Shown here: piece by piece, positions 15,001 to 48,789 of the stretch
How positions within the stretch are numbered: the stretch's first letter is position 1
Layout of the letters: each line of letters opens with the position of its first letter
Source of the DNA: Dirofilaria immitis
Lineage: Eukaryota; Nematoda; Chromadorea; Rhabditida; Onchocercidae
Assembly (NCBI GenBank): GCA_024305405.1
Contig: JAKNDB010000079.1
Coordinates: forward strand, 1,050,001-1,114,000
Reading direction: 5' to 3'
Length of the DNA stretch: 64,000 nt
Notes under the pieces: generated by a model
Database searches by the model: none
What the model was told of the DNA's origin: nothing
Seen by the model: the letters and a program-made list of their open reading frames with translations, nothing else
Position numbers and translations under genes: made by a program

Positions 15001-15664
15001 ATAAATAAATAAATTAAACTTCCTCATTATCTTTCCATTATTTTATATTTATGCTACATTGTTGCAATTATTACTGAAATATCATTCAAACCTTGTATTA
15101 AGAAAAATTACCGGTGAAGAGACTTGAATGAAAATATCTTTTCTTTACTTCTGATTGTTGGCCGAGGATTTACTACCAACGAAAATTCTTCAAGTGTTGA
15201 TGAATTAAACATTACACTTAGATAACATCGATTTTTATTATAAATAATAGCCATAACTTGTCCGGATGCTACTGGAATCTCCTGGAAATACTATCATAAA
15301 GAATTCTAAAATAAATTACTCATATCAATGATAATATAATAGAATTTAATGAAAATTAAATAAAGAAAATTCATTTCCTCAGCAACATTGATGAAAATAA
15401 TACTTAATTTTTAGAACATATTATTTATAATTATCAGTTTAAAAATTGGAATTTTGAAAAATTAAAATAAATTTTTTATTAAAATAAAATTATATGGAAA
15501 GGATATAATATTTGAAAAAACAAATGCTCTATATTTATCTTAGGCAAAAAATAAAACGAAAAAATAAAAATGATTACCAAACGTGTGCCAACAAGTTTTG
15601 TATATTTGATTAATGGCCAAGAAACATTATTAGTATCATCATGGACACCACTTTTTGTAGCCAT
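12044..15664 (-). CDS. REC114: REC114-like meiotic DNA double-strand-break protein
   Basis: Ten exons, minus strand: 15664-15578, 15281-15112, 14836-14693, 14465-14383, 14279-14195, 13665-13561, 13375-13298, 13008-12907, 12300-12144 and 12057-12044 (last one least certain). All have GT...AG borders. The product is about 341 residues. Start ATG at 15664. The N-terminal part has the WPLIKY block (residues 16-21), then strands such as VASGQVMAIIYNKNRCYL, the LEEFSLVV block, and LTRFRIKFA. This order matches the PH-like N-terminal domain of REC114, which with MEI4 promotes SPO11-dependent breaks. The middle is Ser-rich with SQ/TQ motifs (FSQP, SSQG, SSQL, SSQK, FSQ, ATQP), fitting an ATM/ATR target cluster. 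The C-terminal helix (LQDRQFIQLVEKCSQVYN) resembles the MEI4-binding end. Exon 2 needs one extra base near 15139-15146 to join exon 3 in phase. C. elegans relatives are DSB-1/DSB-2. The family assignment is from recalled motif order, not a search. Confidence 0.75.
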
Positions 15665-18091
15665 TTAATGCTAAATTTACTTTAGAATATTTATACAGCA
15701 CAGCCACGTGAGAATTAAGTTCTATTGTCGCGTACGCTTTATAATACGTGGCATAAAGGCTAAAATTTTATTGATAAAAGTATGATTTAAAAAGTACTGG
15801 TGATAACTAGAATTTCACCCATAATTGTAATATAAACCATGTAGCACTAAAACCACATTCTTATTACAAATGAAGCATTTTTCATTTCTAAACGTGACAT
15901 AGGCATAAGTTGGAATTAGAATTTAATTCATTTCTTAACATGTAACGTAAAATAAGAACTAAAATATTATTTACGTAAGTTTGACGTTGAGGTTAAAGTG
16001 TAGCCTTGAGGAATAACTTTTCTATCAATCAAAAAGATGAATATTCTATTCTGATTTTACGCGAATACAATAAAACTAAAACACAGAAATGATTGAAATG
16101 CTGTTTACGTATAAGTTGATAGTTTTATTGTATTAATTCATTTTCGAGATTTTAATTAACTTTCTTATGAAAAAATGTCTTCGTTTTAATTTATCATAAG
16201 TAAGTGAAAATATTTATAAATTTGATTAAATTAATTTTCTCATAAAAGACAATTAATGTTTTTGATATTAATAGCTTTTCCATAATAATCAACTTTTTTC
16301 AATAATTTTAAACTTAATTTTTTCATTGATAAAAACAACAAATAACAAAATTTTATCACTCAAATATGCAAATAATTCGAATTTTAGATAATTCTGGTAA
16401 ATTTAAACGTAACTTATCATTCATATATGCCCTACGATATTTAAGTTTATGTTTTTTTTTTAACACAATCAGTGAAAATTTAAAAATTTATCTATTTCTA
16501 TCTATCATTAAATAATTCAAACTCAGCGTAATTTATGTGGTACTTATCACGTTTTGTGTAAAAAAATTACTCCAAACTTGGGATATAAAATCCAAACAAA
16601 AAGTATATTATACTTTGGAATTCAATTTAGATAAGAATCCAATCAACTTAATCACGTCTTACGTGAAAAAACAAGACATTCCAAATTCGCGATATATATA
16701 ATTCAAATGAAAAAAGGTGCATTACTGTATATTTCAAAAGACGCTAGCAAAATATTGAACCGTAAAATTTTCTAATCTTGTTTATAGCAAACTTAAGCCT
16801 TCTTACGTACACGTACATCATCACGTGCACTGTAAATTGTTTTAGCACATATGAATTAATTTCATAAACCTCCTTTTGAGCTGTAAAGGCGATATATTAT
16901 TTAAAGTGGAAACTATGAAACGATATATGAAAGGAAAGGATTGCTTTATTAAGATGGTTAACTAAAGTTGGATAGATTCATATTAGGTTGCATTTTAGTA
17001 ATTTCTTTTCGTTCCGGGAATAGCATGCAAGTATTGGATATTAGTGTAAAAATATTTATAATATTGATCAATGGTTTATTAGCTGATTTATTACGACCTA
17101 GAAAATATTTGGTGATAACTACAAATATTTTGAGAGATAGCTTATAAGGGAAATATTTATATTTTTAGCAATGATTACAGCGAACAATAATAATGATAAT
17201 ACGCGTGAGAAATGAATTAAAACTGAAAAGATAATTGATAAATTTAAGGAAATTATAATATTATCAATGACTAAATGAGTTACTGATTGGAACAACGTTT
17301 GATAAATTTGAGAAAATACAATATTATTAGGGATTGAAAGAATTATATGATTTAAAAGAATATAGGAATAACATGAAATAATCGATATTAGAAGGAATGC
17401 AAGCTTATAATAATAGATGAGAAAGCAAGAGAAAAGAATACTTTTGTATTTTAAGTTTCAATTAAATTTTGCATTTTAAATTCGAAGCGAAAAATTTGCC
17501 CTAATTTTCTATTGTCACTAAATAGTTTTGCTAATTTGGGAGATATGAGAAATGAGAAAATTTGCAAAATTACTGAAAAGTAAAATTCGTTTTGTTTTAT
17601 AAAATTTTCGGAAAGCATTTTGTGAACAAAATTTAAATAATGATATGAAAAATATTTTATCATTTTCATTGTTGATATTTTGCTTGTAGGATATTGGCTG
17701 CTATCGTAATTTTGCTGTTATTCAAATTGAATTGAATCGAATTGAATTCGAAGAGGAAATTAGGTGAAATATTTGTTAAAATTTTTCTGGAAATGCTAAT
17801 CAACCGAAGAATTGCTGTGTTATTTTCTTACTTCCAAATATACCAATAGAGTATATTTTAGAATAATTACAAACATCATTATTGGTCAATTTTTCTTTTC
17901 TCATTTATATTATTTTTGTAGTAAAATTTATTATAATACGCTTAATTCATAAAATTTTGCAATTACTATTGTTATGCCATTGCTATAAAGACTATACTAT
18001 TTATTTTTATGTTTTTTATATCATTTTATTTAATCCATTCATTAGTTGATATTCAGTAAAATTGTTGAATTTTTTTCCTTTTTTTTTAGAT
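15665..18091. promoter_or_regulatory. shared upstream region of two divergent genes
   Basis: This 2.4 kb separates the start codons of the minus-strand REC114-like gene and plus-strand PSME3IP1, so both promoters must lie here. No gene is visible inside. CACGTG E-box words occur near 15704 and 16823, with several other ACGT-centred words (near 15733, 15749 and 16806), denser than in neighbouring sequence. Which gene they serve cannot be told. Confidence 0.5.
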
Positions 18092-20010
18092 ATGACCGAT
18101 CGGTTTGTAAGTGAAAAAGAATTGGATGAAATAAAAAACGGCGACAAGAAGAATGGGAAAAGGTTCGAAAACCTAATGATCCAAAAGGTTTGCCATGTCT
18201 TTTACTTCTATATTAATTTGATGTATTCTTGTATTATTGGTAAAAGAATCCTTTTGCCATTTTGCTGTGTCTATTTTTTAATTAGCTGGAAGTTAAAAAT
18301 ATGAATTGCTGAATAGAGAGATTTTTCCTCAATTAAAAATAGAAAAATATACATTTTTTAGAAATATTAAGGATCGTTTAATTTTGTCAAGTATTACAGA
18401 ATTATATAAAGCAACTATTGGACAGCAGAAATAATCTAGATGTGTTAACAGTTAGCATAGTTTGCATTTAGAATGTTTCAAACCTAAAATTGCATTAGCT
18501 TTTAGAAATGCCAGAAGAAGAAATTGATAATAGGTCTTTGTATGATCGTTTGAAAGAAGTTCGTGATCGAAAGCAAGCAGAATACGACGAGGAGCATAGA
18601 TTTAGTAAGTTTGCAATTATTTATTTTATATATTAGATAGCTAATATGAAAGGAACAAAAAAGAAAGGAAAAAGTATTTCGACCGTGGAACCATGAATAC
18701 TTTGCAGGAGTAGATTTGTAGAAATTAGTATAGAAAAGTGCTTCATACGAGATATTGACGTGAACTTTTTCATTTTTTTCCAGAAAATATGATTAGAGGA
18801 CTTGATGCTGATGAATGTGATTTTCTTTCCGGAATTGAAAATCTTAGAGCTAAGCAAGACATGGAGAAAAATAAGGTTAGTTTCTTGAGAAACATCGTTT
18901 ACGATGAATAATATTGTACAATTTCTTCTGTGTACATGAATAGTATTGTATAATTTGTTCTATATACCATTTCGGGATTTTTTTCCCCGTGATGCAAAGT
19001 TCCCTGGTTTTGAATTAATTGTCAGGAAGAAAAAGCGCTTTTGAGCGAAATTGACCGTGCTGAAGCACGTAGAAGCATTGAGGAAAATATACCATCGGTA
19101 TCGAATTTGCGATTAAAACCAGCTAGCAATACAACACCAAAAGAAAACAAACAAGCTGCAATACTCCGTATGGCTGTTAAAAGGAAAAGGTGATTATTCT
19201 TTCTTCTTTTTCTAATTTTAAAAATAATGCATTTGTAGATTTGTGGAACCTAATGATTGATATCTTATTCCAATTTTCCTACGTTAGTAAATCTAGAGTT
19301 AGAATTAAGAGCATTCTTAATCGAGATAGCTCGCTAATTCCATATTTTTTTGTATTTGCTATTTCCTTCGTGAAGAATTTCTTATTTGGATTCAAGAATT
19401 CTTGATTCAGTGATGCTGAAATCGATAAATGTGTGGAGAAGAGACCGTTATTAAGTGCTATATCAGACACTATTGCATATCCCTCCGCATTAAAAATTAT
19501 TGATGTTCTTCCTGGAATGGCGGATTATGCGTCTTCGAGGTTTGTATAATTGTTACCTTTAGTAATATGCTAAAGCAGTTAGTCTTTATATTATCGATAT
19601 CTATTTCTATTTCAATGCTTCGGGATGTTTGTTTCCTTTTCGATATGTTACAATTTTTATTTAAGCAGAAATTAGGAGCAACCATCAAAAAAGTTAGACT
19701 ATATAAAAACTATTAAAAAATGTGATTAGCAATTTTTTATGAGATTGAAAACTAATATGTGCATTTTATGTATTTAGTTTTGAAAATCACTTATTTTGGT
19801 GATTATTTTAATGATTTATTATTAAAAATTGCGAGGATCACTTTAGGTTAGATGACTTTGATCTAATATTTGTATTTCAGTAATTCAAATTCGGATTCAA
19901 ATTACGACAGTGATTCAGATAGTTCTAGTGATTTACCTATTTTGCCAGTGCTGATCCAATCTCCAAGTGAGAAGGAAGATAAAAATAAACAGTTTAGTGA
20001 TTCTGATTGA
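18092..20010 (+). CDS. PSME3IP1: PSME3IP1 / FAM192A (NIP30-family) protein
   Basis: Six exons: 18092-18187, 18506-18604, 18784-18875, 19026-19189, 19411-19539 and 19881-20010; about 236 residues (human about 254). It is a nuclear PA28-gamma (proteasome activator) interacting protein in mammals. Visible family blocks in order: RFVSEKELDE at the N terminus, EEWEKVRKP, RSLYDRLKEVRDRKQ, FKNMIRGLD, a charged helix, then VLPGMADYASS followed by a Ser/Asp cluster (SNYDSDSDSSSD). The human protein has the matching LPGLGAY plus acidic Ser tail, where CK2 phosphorylation aids PA28-gamma binding. Exon 1 carries a one-base deficit in the A-run 18133-18138: without it the frame leaves the conserved EEWEKVRKP. 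The ATG follows an acceptor-like T8AG at 18081-18089, a likely trans-splice site. Confidence 0.93.
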
Positions 20011-20414
20011 TGTTACACTTGTATAATTCTATTTTTTATTTATGTTATTGATGGGAAGCATAATTATAATCCGTTTTTAAATAGTTTTTTCAACTCAAAA
20101 TTTTTCTTAACGATTTGGTTTATTGACTGAAAATGAATTATATAAAAGAAATCTATTTAATGTATATAAGCAAATATATAATGGTCCTAGTTATAAAAAA
20201 TAATAAGATAGTTTTGCAGCAATGTCCATGATAGAAGAATGTACAGCATTATCGACCAATTACATAATAACTACAAGTAGCAAATATTGCTTTTTAAATT
20301 TTATTAGATCATTAATAACCAACCAGATTTGATATTTACAAAGTATTTTAGGCAACTTTTTTTTCAGGACTTGAGAGATTAAAAGTTATCGATGAAACAT
20401 GAAGGAGAGGAATC

Positions 20415-20844
20415 ATGGAGGTCGGCCGCCTCTTGCATCCTACAGTGTTATACGTTCATTGGTTTCTGAACAAGCTAGTCAAATACGAACGTTCTGAAGT
20501 GATGGATAGATTTTTCCGAAGTATTTTGTTTTTATAATTTGTATTTTCCGATTACTTCCGAGGTATATTATTTTGCGAATTTAGGAGATAAGAATTTGAT
20601 ACCAAATGCTTGCGAAATATGGGTATTTTGATATAATAATAAATTATTGATATATTTTTGTGTGTCATGCAATTGTTCAGTTAGCACCGCAAAACATTTA
20701 TGAGAAAAAAATTTCTCTGTCTTTCGGGAAATTTTAATTAATTTTTTTCCGTGGAACTTTTTCAATTGAGCATTTCCTTTGTCAGAAGAAGTTGAAGATT
20801 TTAGTCGTAACTTCTTTCATTTTCTTTTTCTTTATTGCTTGTAA
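20415..20844 (+). CDS. candidate micro-gene, unrecognised
   Basis: A local rise in G+C follows a strong acceptor (T8CAG ending at 20367). An ATG at 20415 opens a frame beginning MEVGRLLHPTVLYVHW and running 35 codons to a possible donor (CGA A|GTATTT at 20520/20521). It can join a second exon from the acceptor at 20785 (20786-20844, stop TAA) for about 54 residues rich in aromatic residues. Without splicing it stops after 40 codons. An overlapping frame from the ATG at 20399 (MKERNHGGRPPLAS...) is also open for 32 codons. The site lies about 390 bases after the PSME3IP1 stop, as a downstream operon gene might. I recognise no family, and it may be non-coding. Confidence 0.28.
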
Positions 20845-21789
20845 AATTATAATTGCTCGACTAATTAGTGCGCCATATTTTTTAAGTGTGGCTTGACTGC
20901 ATGTTGAACATGGCGATATATAAACTTTGCTGGACGTATCTACACTTATCAATTTTTGATATTCTTATAAAGATTATTAAAAGAAAAAAAATCGACAAAA
21001 ATTCTATTTTCAAGAAAATTATCTAAGTTATCTCTAAAGTGATAGATCTTATCCATCTGACACAAAAATGATTCTTTTTATCGTTTGACAGAAGGTAATC
21101 GGATTAGTGATATTCTCAGTGTTCTATTATTGAATAATACTGGCTGCAGTTAATCCCAAAATATGGCACTGCGAAAGTTTTTGAGCTATATAGCATTGAA
21201 ATTAAAAAGTTCGAATTGTCAAAAAAGAAAAAACTTAGCCGAGAATTTGTCTTGGCTAATTTCTTCCACACCAATGCTTTTGATTATTATCACTTTTTAC
21301 TTATTACCATCACAATAAATTATACCAGAACCAAGTTTCTAGGCCAGATCTCGAAATTTCGAAAATTTTAGTGAAATAAATTGATGATTTTTTGAATCTT
21401 ATAGAATTTTTATCAATTATACGATGCCATCTCAATAGAATAATATGATTTTGGACGGGATGTTATTGAAAACTTACTTGTTTGATAATTTTTAATATCA
21501 TTAGAAAAATTTTAACCGTATAGTGGATATAATCAAAAAGAATAATGGCTTTTATCCCTTATCACTGGTATGATGTATTGTCTGTTATAACTGATAAGGT
21601 ATATCATTTTCTCATTCTATAAATAAACACTGAAATATAAATTTTGCTAAAAATTTTAAAATCTATCAAAAATAATTAGAGTAACATGAAAATTGTGGGG
21701 ATATCCTGATATTCGATTAATAATCACTGAAAGAAATCTATTGTATATGTTGAATTGAATGAGTTATCAGATTTGAAATTGTAGTTTTG

Positions 21790-22530
21790 TTAGGTATATA
21801 AATTTGAACATAGTTCTACTAAGATACAATCTAGAATTCTGATTTTCTTAGGATAAAGGTCTAAAAATCTTATCAGGATAGAAATCTAAAATCACGAGCT
21901 ACTAAGATGAAGATTGAAATTATGTTCTATTAGGATACAGGTCCAGAATCGCTATGATATAAGTTTAGAATTGTGATTCTTCCGAAATGCAGGTCTTGAA
22001 TCGTGATTCCATACAGATTAGAATCATAATTCTATAGGACTTGGCATCATGATTCTAGCGGAATAGGATTTGGAACACTACTGAGATGATATTAGCATAA
22101 TGCCTGATATTAGTATAATTTCCTGATTGTACAAATTTAAAGTCGTGATTCCATACATATTTAGAATCTTAATTCTGCTAGAATACAAATGATTTAGAAT
22201 ATTGATATGCAAGTCTGCAGTGAAGGTTTAAAGTCATGATTCTGCTAAATATGATTTTTTACTGGTCTTACTAGGATCTAGAATTATGCTAATATCAGGC
22301 ATTATGTTAATATCAAAACTAAGTTCTAATTGATATTATCTTTTAAAAATATGGGTTTAAAATTATAGTTTTACAAAGATATGCATAGTTCTAGAATCAT
22401 GATTCTACAAGAATACGTGATTAGAATTGTGGTTCTATTGGAATGTAAATTTGGAATCGCAGTTTTGCGAAAATGAAGATTCAGATTCTTGATTTTATTG
22501 CGATACAAATATAGACTCATAGTTTTGTTA
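21790..22530. repeat. degenerate tandem array with GAATCATGATTC palindrome
   Basis: About twenty diverged copies of a ~35-40 bp unit of the form TTAGAATCGTGATTCT...AGGATAcAGGT. Copies include near 21907, 21945, 21968, 22000, 22020, 22048, 22152, 22234, 22390 and 22425. The unit core is self-complementary, so each copy can form a small hairpin. No reading frame is preserved. Confidence 0.75.
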
Positions 22531-23389
22531 AGATAAAGATTTAAATTTTTATTTGTTGCAATTTGTAATATAAAAATTAAAACTTAATAATTTGAATGAT
22601 TAATATCGTTCGATAAATACGCCACAAATATCTTCCCTCAATGTTAGTTCTAGAATGATTCATAAGTCTAATCATTTCTTATCGAAATTATAAAAGAGTT
22701 TTTCCATCTTCTAAATCAATAATTTGTAAGATGTCAATAATAAATGTCTAATTGATTTGATTAATACTTAATATTTTTATATTCCATTCATTTTGGATAT
22801 AGGTTGTAAGATTTTCAGTATAATTTAAATAATCAAATTCTTATCATATGTTTTTTGTTTTTAATTTCATATAATAATTAAAATAAAATTTAATCAATTT
22901 GATATAATTTATATTGGATTCCTCGAAATTAAATTATAAATTTATGATGTTTTACTACAAATATTTCACATAATATTTTTTCTGTTTAAAAAGATTCTTT
23001 AAAAATGATTTATTTCTAAAAGTTAAAAATTAATCATTTAGGAACAAGTATTCGATGTTATTATCTGATACATGCATATATTTATATTAATTTAATAATA
23101 TTAAATATGTTTAATAAAATGATAAAGCAGCGATAATAAAATTACATGTGTAAGAATTACGTCAATATGCGTAAATATTAACGTAAATATTTGCGATATT
23201 TATGCAACATTAAATAGTACAAAAATCTTGTCATTGCATAAATTATTTCTAAAATAAAATTTATGCGAATAACTATCAGATGCAGGTCGTAAAATTAATT
23301 TATTTAAAATTTATCAAAATACATCTTACATAAAATATTATAAAAAATAATAGGAAAAAATTATCGATAATTTATATAAATTATTTATA

Positions 23390-24130
23390 TAACAAATGTT
23401 GTCAACAATTTCTCTGATAGATTTTTCGGCGGATCATCGTTTTACGCTTAAATATAGTAAACAAAAAAACTGTGCTATCAATAATTATTTTTAACAGATT
23501 TTTCGGCGGCATATCGCTTGATAACTAAATATGTATGGATATTAATCTATACTGTCTATCGCTTGATAACTAAATATGTATGGATATTAATCTATACTGT
23601 CAATGAAGAACTACCGAAAAGTCTGTCAAATGATTCCTTCAACCAGAACTTTCCATCCGTTTATTGCTTCACAATTAATTATGACAAATAATCAAATTAT
23701 GCAACAATTTAGCGGACTTTTCGGCAATTCCTCTTTTAAAAGATTTTTTCTCAGCCACTTGTCACAATTATACACTACTGATAACAAAGCTACGCCACTA
23801 ACAATTAATTATCTGAACAAACTTTTCAGCAGTCTTCGCCATTTACAATAAACTGAAATTTATATTATCAATAATAATCATTTTGGCCGACTTTTTGGCC
23901 ACCGAATCTTTACAATTGAATATGACGAATAAGTAAGGAATGCTATCAATGATATATTAATATTAGTAATATTGTTTAACAAATTTTATGACAACTTTAC
24001 TTTTCATAATAATTGAATTTATATTATTAATAATTTTTTCAATAGACTTTTCGGCTTCTTATACCAATCAATAAATAATCTGATTTATCTATGCCATCAA
24101 TAATAAACTTTTCTATTAATTTCATTGTTT
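23390..24130. repeat. degenerate TTTTCGGC-containing array
   Basis: Repeated motifs of the type GAcTTTTCGGC followed by roughly TTTACAATTgAATATGAcgAATAA, near 23418, 23497, 23712, 23885 and 24043. The spacing is irregular at about 80-200 bp. The open frame at 23603-23851 lies inside the array and shows no domain or splice context, so I treat it as chance. Confidence 0.6.
23512..23601. repeat. perfect 45-bp tandem duplication
   Basis: Two adjacent identical 45-bp copies beginning TATCGCTTGATAACTAAATA, at 23512-23556 and 23557-23601, inside the diverged TTTTCGGC array. Their identity suggests a recent event or an assembly duplication. Confidence 0.9.
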
Positions 24131-24299
24131 CATAATAATAATAAATATGGCCGCATTAATTTTAATTTGTAATAAAAATTTTTTTCAAAAAAATTTTTTT
24201 GAAAAAAATATAAAAATTAATCAATCCCTTCCACACATACACATACATACATACATGCAAACACATATTTCAACCAAACTCAACAACTACTTTTATTCA

Positions 24300-24344
24300 T
24301 ATCTGTCTGTCTGTTTATCTTATACATACACACACATACATACA

Positions 24345-24423
<79 letters not shown>

Positions 24424-25008
24424 CCGTCCTATATCGGTGTTCTCAAATAACTACCGTATCATTAGCATAATACGTACACATATACATACACATACACGCA
24501 CATAAAAGAAGAAAGAAGAGGAGAAAGAAGAGGTAAAGGAAGAGGAAGAGGAAGAGGAAATAGAGGAGGAGGGAGGAAGAAGAGGAGAGAGGAGGAGGAG
24601 GAAGAGTAGGGGAGAATGAGGAGGTAGAGGAAGAAGAGGAGGAAAAGGAGGTGCTCGCCTATCAGCATGAATGAAAGCATTAGAGCAGCTCTCGGCTTTT
24701 GAAAAGAAAAGTTTTTGAAAAAGGCAGGAGGAGTGTCAAGAAGTGTCACATTTTGAAAAACCTATTCCATACTCTTCCCTATTCCTATTCCTATTCCTAC
24801 TCCTATTCCTATTCCTATTCCATTCCTTCTTTTCCCCGTTTAAAATTCCATATCCGTGTATATATGCCTATGTTTATGCATATATATCAAGAAATATATA
24901 TTTATATATATATATATTTCTTGGTATATATAAATATCAACATCATTCAATAATAATAATAGTAGTAGCAGCAATAATAATAGTAGTAGTAATAGCAGCA
25001 ATAGTAGC

Positions 25009-25055
<47 letters not shown>

Positions 25056-25560
25056 CAGTAGTAGTAGTAGTAGTAGTAGTTAGTAGTAGTAGTAGTAGCA
25101 GCGGTAGTAGTAGTATTAGTAATAGTAGTAGTAGTAGTAGTAGTAGTAGAAGTAATAGTGGTAAAGGTTTTCAACCAACCAACCAATCAACCAACCAAAA
25201 TCAATCCAACCAATTTCGATCTCAACCAATCAACCAATCATCATCTGCTAAAAACCCAACCCTAGATGTATATGTACGAATATATATATATATCAAATAA
25301 TTGATGACAACGAAAAAGGGGAGGGAAATGGTGTCCTGTCCTCATCCTGTCAACGCCATCTTACCACAGCTATTAACTACTACTCCTCTTCTTCTTCTTT
25401 TTAATCAGCTATGTGATAATGATATTAGGATGATGATAACGGTAATAATGATAATGATGATGATAGTGATGATGATGATGATGATGATGGTGATGATGAT
25501 AATGAAGATGATAATGATGATGATGATGATGATGACGATAATCATGATGATAATGATGTA
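24300..25560. repeat. cluster of six different microsatellites
   Basis: In order: (CATA)n about 24333-24383; (TA)n 24385-24418; a polypurine GGA/GAA tract about 24505-24650; (TATTCC)n about 24779-24822; (AGT/AGC)n 24957-25158; CAAC/CAAT units about 25172-25245; and (GAT)n 25427-25558. Poly-Val, poly-Ser and poly-Met open frames across them are artefacts. Confidence 0.95.
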
Positions 25561-26334
25561 AAGAAAAAAATTATTATTCAGTCAATCTATGATAATAATG
25601 TTAACTAGTTAGTGATGATGATAATGATGATAGTAGTAATAATAATGTGTTGAAAATAAAAGGCTTATTTATTCTTTAATCAGCCTATGACTATAATGTT
25701 AGCTTAGTTAGTTAGTGTATATCACCATTATCATATGACGATTACGATGTGATAATGATAATTATTATGATAACGGTGTACTAAAAAGATTGATTTTTTT
25801 CTATTCCCTTTTCACACGAAATTGTGTTTCTTTGATTGATAACTTTTTTAAGCTCAACATTCTTTCGTAATTTTTCCTATTTGTTTATTACTTTTCGATT
25901 TTATGACATATTTATTTTATTAAAATAATTGCTATAATAATACTTTAATTATTTGGTAATTTCTTAATTATTTAATTTTTTTCTTTTCCCTAAAATTTCT
26001 TTGCTTTTTTTTCTTTTTTCGATGAATGTTTTTTTTGGGAAAATTTCTTTTGGGAAAAATTTAAAAATTATTCATTTTTGATGGATGAAAAGAAAAACAA
26101 AAAAATAAGAAAGAATGAATGAATGAAAAAGAAAAGGGATTAAAAGAGAAAGAGAGGAAAGGGAAAAAAAAGAAAGGAAATGAAAATAACGAAGACGAAA
26201 ATTTGGAAATTTAAATGAATTAAAAAAAACAAAAAAATAACACACACTCATATATATTTTTCTTCTTCCATTTTTTTTGTACCAGGTTATTATATTTGTG
26301 TGGGCGGAAAAAAGGAGGAAAAATTATTATAAAA

Positions 26335-48714
<22,380 letters not shown>

Positions 48715-48732
48715 TTAAAAATCAGGTTATAT

Positions 48733-48789
48733 AATAAAAAATCAATCGATAATTTATAGGGATGGAATAGGCGGGAAAAAAGCAATAAA
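48733..48789 (+). terminator. lin-11 poly(A) signals
   Basis: AATAAA hexamers at 48733-48738 and 48784-48789 lie 19-75 bases after the stop codon. In AT-rich DNA such words are frequent, so the assignment rests on position. Confidence 0.45.

Larger units (their letters stand above)
20011..26334. other. intergenic region, repeat-rich
   Basis: This 6.3 kb lies between PSME3IP1 and lin-11. Apart from the candidate micro-gene near 20399-20844 I see no exons. It holds the palindromic degenerate array (21790-22530), the TTTTCGGC array (23390-24130), a 45-bp duplication (23512-23601) and a microsatellite cluster (24300-25560), each listed separately. Confidence 0.5.

Noticed and set aside
18092..18304. 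80-codon uninterrupted frame from the PSME3IP1 start
   Set aside because: It is exon 1 in the shifted frame reading into intron 1; conserved residues lie in the other frame after 18138.
23603..23851. 82-codon open frame
   Set aside because: Lies inside a degenerate repeat array, with no domain and no splice sites.
24743..25561. Poly-Val/Ser and poly-Met open frames
   Set aside because: Encoded by AGT and GAT microsatellites.
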